From contig JAMPFF010000001.1 of assembly GCA_023664605.1 (NCBI GenBank), positions 399,714 to 463,713 on the forward strand: DNA of 64,000 bases, written 5' to 3'. Below the pieces are notes generated by a model. It saw only the letters and a program-made list of their open reading frames with translations. It had not been told where the DNA came from and did no database searches. A program made the position numbers and the translations under genes. Shown in pieces: positions 62,687-64,000 of the stretch; position 1 is the stretch's first letter; each line of letters opens with the position of its first letter. Origin of the DNA: Clostridium sp. Lineage in GTDB: Bacteria; Bacillota; Clostridia; Lachnospirales; Lachnospiraceae.

Positions 62687-63511
62687 GTGGAACGGGAAGA
62701 ACAGATAAAAATGCTGTACTGTGAAAACTGCCATGCCGTCATACCGGCGGACAGCGCAAAGTGTCCGTATTGCGGCGCATTGAATGTATCCGGCGGGGAA
62801 AAGCAGTATATGGAGAAGCTTTTTACCTTAAGAGAAGATGTGGAAGAGCTGAAAGACGTGCCGATTGACGCTTACAAAAAAGAATTTGGCAAAAGCGGAA
62901 AGGTAATCAGACGGACGCTGGTCGTATGCTGCGTTGCAGCGATTCTGGTCTTTGGGGCGGTTTTCATTTTCCGTAAAATTCAGGATGCCACCGTGCCGAT
63001 GGCAGGAACAAAAGAACAAATGCTCTGGGAAAAAGAGAACTTTCCCAAGATGAATGAGATGTATGCAGCCGGGGATTATGAGGGCATTGTGGAATTTGAG
63101 GCACAAAACTGCAAAAACGGATATTATTCCACCTATAGCTGGGAACACTCGGATTTTATGACCATCTATAACTGGTATACATATTGCGCATACAGCGCCG
63201 AACAGGCGAAGGCAAAAGGCTATGATGATGACAGTGTGCAGCAGTTTATCATGGATGCGCTGTGTATGCTGCAAACCAGAGAATACGTCGTCTATGATGA
63301 AAAAGAACAGGAAATGGTTGACGAATATCAGGACGTTGTCAGAGAAATGTTAAGCAGTCAGTTGGATATGCAGCCGGAAGATTTTGACGCCCTGTATCAG
63401 GAATGCTGTAAAGAAGACGAATACGGAGTTTATTTTGATTATAGTCTTGCGGAAAAGAAAGTAAAAAGTTATGTAAATCAAAATATGAAAAACGGAAAGG
63501 TTGTGCGATAA
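62687..63511 (+). CDS. Zinc-ribbon membrane protein, first of a tandem pair
   Basis: A 274-residue protein. N-terminal zinc ribbon MLYCENCHAVIPADSAKCPYCG, a linker, one membrane helix (about residues 80-100) and a helical extracytoplasmic part (about 105-274) with no motif I recognise. GTG at 62687 has GGGAG 9 bp upstream; the ATG at 62711, matching the ribbon start of the next gene, is an alternative. TATAAT at 62646-62651 may be its -10. The following gene has the same plan and starts 2 bp after this stop. Confidence 0.75.
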   Translation: MEREEQIKMLYCENCHAVIPADSAKCPYCGALNVSGGEKQYMEKLFTLREDVEELKDVPIDAYKKEFGKSGKVIRRTLVVCCVAAILVFGAVFIFRKIQDATVPMAGTKEQMLWEKENFPKMNEMYAAGDYEGIVEFEAQNCKNGYYSTYSWEHSDFMTIYNWYTYCAYSAEQAKAKGYDDDSVQQFIMDALCMLQTREYVVYDEKEQEMVDEYQDVVREMLSSQLDMQPEDFDALYQECCKEDEYGVYFDYSLAEKKVKSYVNQNMKNGKVVR

Positions 63512-63512
63512 T

Positions 63513-64000
63513 ATGAAATGCCCTACATGTGGTGCAAATTTGCAGATAGAGGATGAAAAGTGTCCGTTTTGCCAAAATCCAAATCCCTTTGCGCAAAAAC
63601 ACAGACAGGATATGAGGCGTTATCATCAGGAGTTTCAGAAGACGAAAAGGGAAGTGGAGCAAAAGACCAGCCGCTTTACGTCTGTGACGGTGAAAATTAC
63701 GGTGATAATCATTCTTGCCGTGTTGATAGCGGCCATGGTCTATATGAAAAGAGACGGGTATTATATGATCCAGATGAACCGCACCAGGAAAGATATCCAA
63801 ATGAATAAGGAAAGTTACGCGGCGCAGTTGACGGCGTACGAAGAAGAGGGTAACTGGCTGGAATTATATGCTTTTTATAATATAAAGGAGCTGTATTTGG
63901 ACAGCGACAGTTTCAGGCCATATATGGCGGTTTATTCCGCTTCCTGTAATTATAAGGGGATTGTGGATTATATTACGCGTTATTACAGTGACTCCGACTA
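63513..64000 (+). CDS. Zinc-ribbon membrane protein, second of the pair, cut by the window edge
   Basis: The frame starts ATG at 63513 and stays open to the edge. It begins MKCPTCGANLQIEDEKCPFC, then a charged helix, a membrane segment (about residues 60-80) and a Tyr-rich extracytoplasmic helical region. The domain plan and size so far match the preceding gene, so the two are probably paralogues cotranscribed as a unit. Confidence 0.8.
   Translation, partial: MKCPTCGANLQIEDEKCPFCQNPNPFAQKHRQDMRRYHQEFQKTKREVEQKTSRFTSVTVKITVIIILAVLIAAMVYMKRDGYYMIQMNRTRKDIQMNKESYAAQLTAYEEEGNWLELYAFYNIKELYLDSDSFRPYMAVYSASCNYKGIVDYITRYYSDSD

Noticed and set aside
1..64000. tRNA, rRNA, insertion sequence or prophage content
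   Set aside because: No cloverleaf-like genes, rRNA segments, transposases, integrase-flanked islands or phage structural genes were seen; xerD is the housekeeping recombinase by context.

Overview
The window is one contiguous stretch of a chromosome from a spore-forming, low-to-mid GC Firmicute, most likely a Lachnospiraceae-type Clostridium relative. The reasons are the conserved clostridial gene blocks (asp23-nusB-xseAB-ispA-dxs-tlyA-nadK-argR-recN-spoIVB, yicC-remA-gmk-rpoZ-rimO-pgsA-cinA, recA-recX-rny, nudix-spoIIM-xerD, gap-pgk-tpi), several sporulation genes (spoIVB, spoIIM, spoVB, CotF-like coat proteins), Firmicute-type SOS boxes before recA, strong AGGAGG ribosome binding sites and frequent GTG/TTG starts. 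The genus cannot be fixed from the sequence alone. I saw no tRNA or rRNA genes, CRISPR arrays, insertion sequences or prophage genes.

Layout. 1-2.5 kb: 3' part of prfC and a secreted transglutaminase-like protein. 2.6-13 kb: a long housekeeping run for transcription antitermination, exonuclease VII, isoprenoid precursors, rRNA methylation, NAD kinase, ArgR, RecN and the SpoIVB protease. 13.1-21 kb: a signalling island at the place where spo0A normally follows spoIVB. It holds a GHKL sensor kinase with a LytTR regulator, an STAS antagonist, an RsbW-like kinase, a hybrid histidine kinase with receiver and Hpt domains, a receiver-only regulator, a convergent membrane PP2C phosphatase, and a Spo0A-like protein that keeps the DNA-binding domain but has lost the phospho-acceptor part of its receiver. 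21-26.7 kb: glycogen synthase, a MurJ-like flippase, two coat proteins and RqcH. 26.8-37.2 kb: housekeeping blocks interrupted between cinA and recA by a repeat-rich membrane protein and a structured, promoter-bearing intergenic region. 37.3-49.7 kb: a zinc-ribbon protein with a disturbed start, an aminotransferase, a Nudix hydrolase, spoIIM, xerD, a DAHP synthase, spoVB, mnmA, a PHP phosphatase and three glycolytic genes. 49.8-64 kb: an accessory region with a solute-binding lipoprotein and hybrid kinase pair, an MMPL exporter coupled to a giant GLUG-repeat surface protein, dCMP deaminase, a MotA-like/membrane-LuxR pair, a degenerate GGDEF protein and two tandem zinc-ribbon membrane proteins, the last cut by the window edge.

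The most interesting proposal is that the 13.1-21 kb island is a single regulatory system. Two intergenic regions in it, before the STAS operon and between the phosphatase and the Spo0A-like gene, carry pairs of GCAA-N4-ATACC-like repeats offset by exactly 21 bp, the geometry expected of LytTR targets. The model is that the GHKL/LytTR pair drives a partner-switching and phosphorelay module together with a phosphorylation-independent Spo0A DNA-binding protein. The repeat pairs and the missing receiver are seen directly; the wiring is inference.
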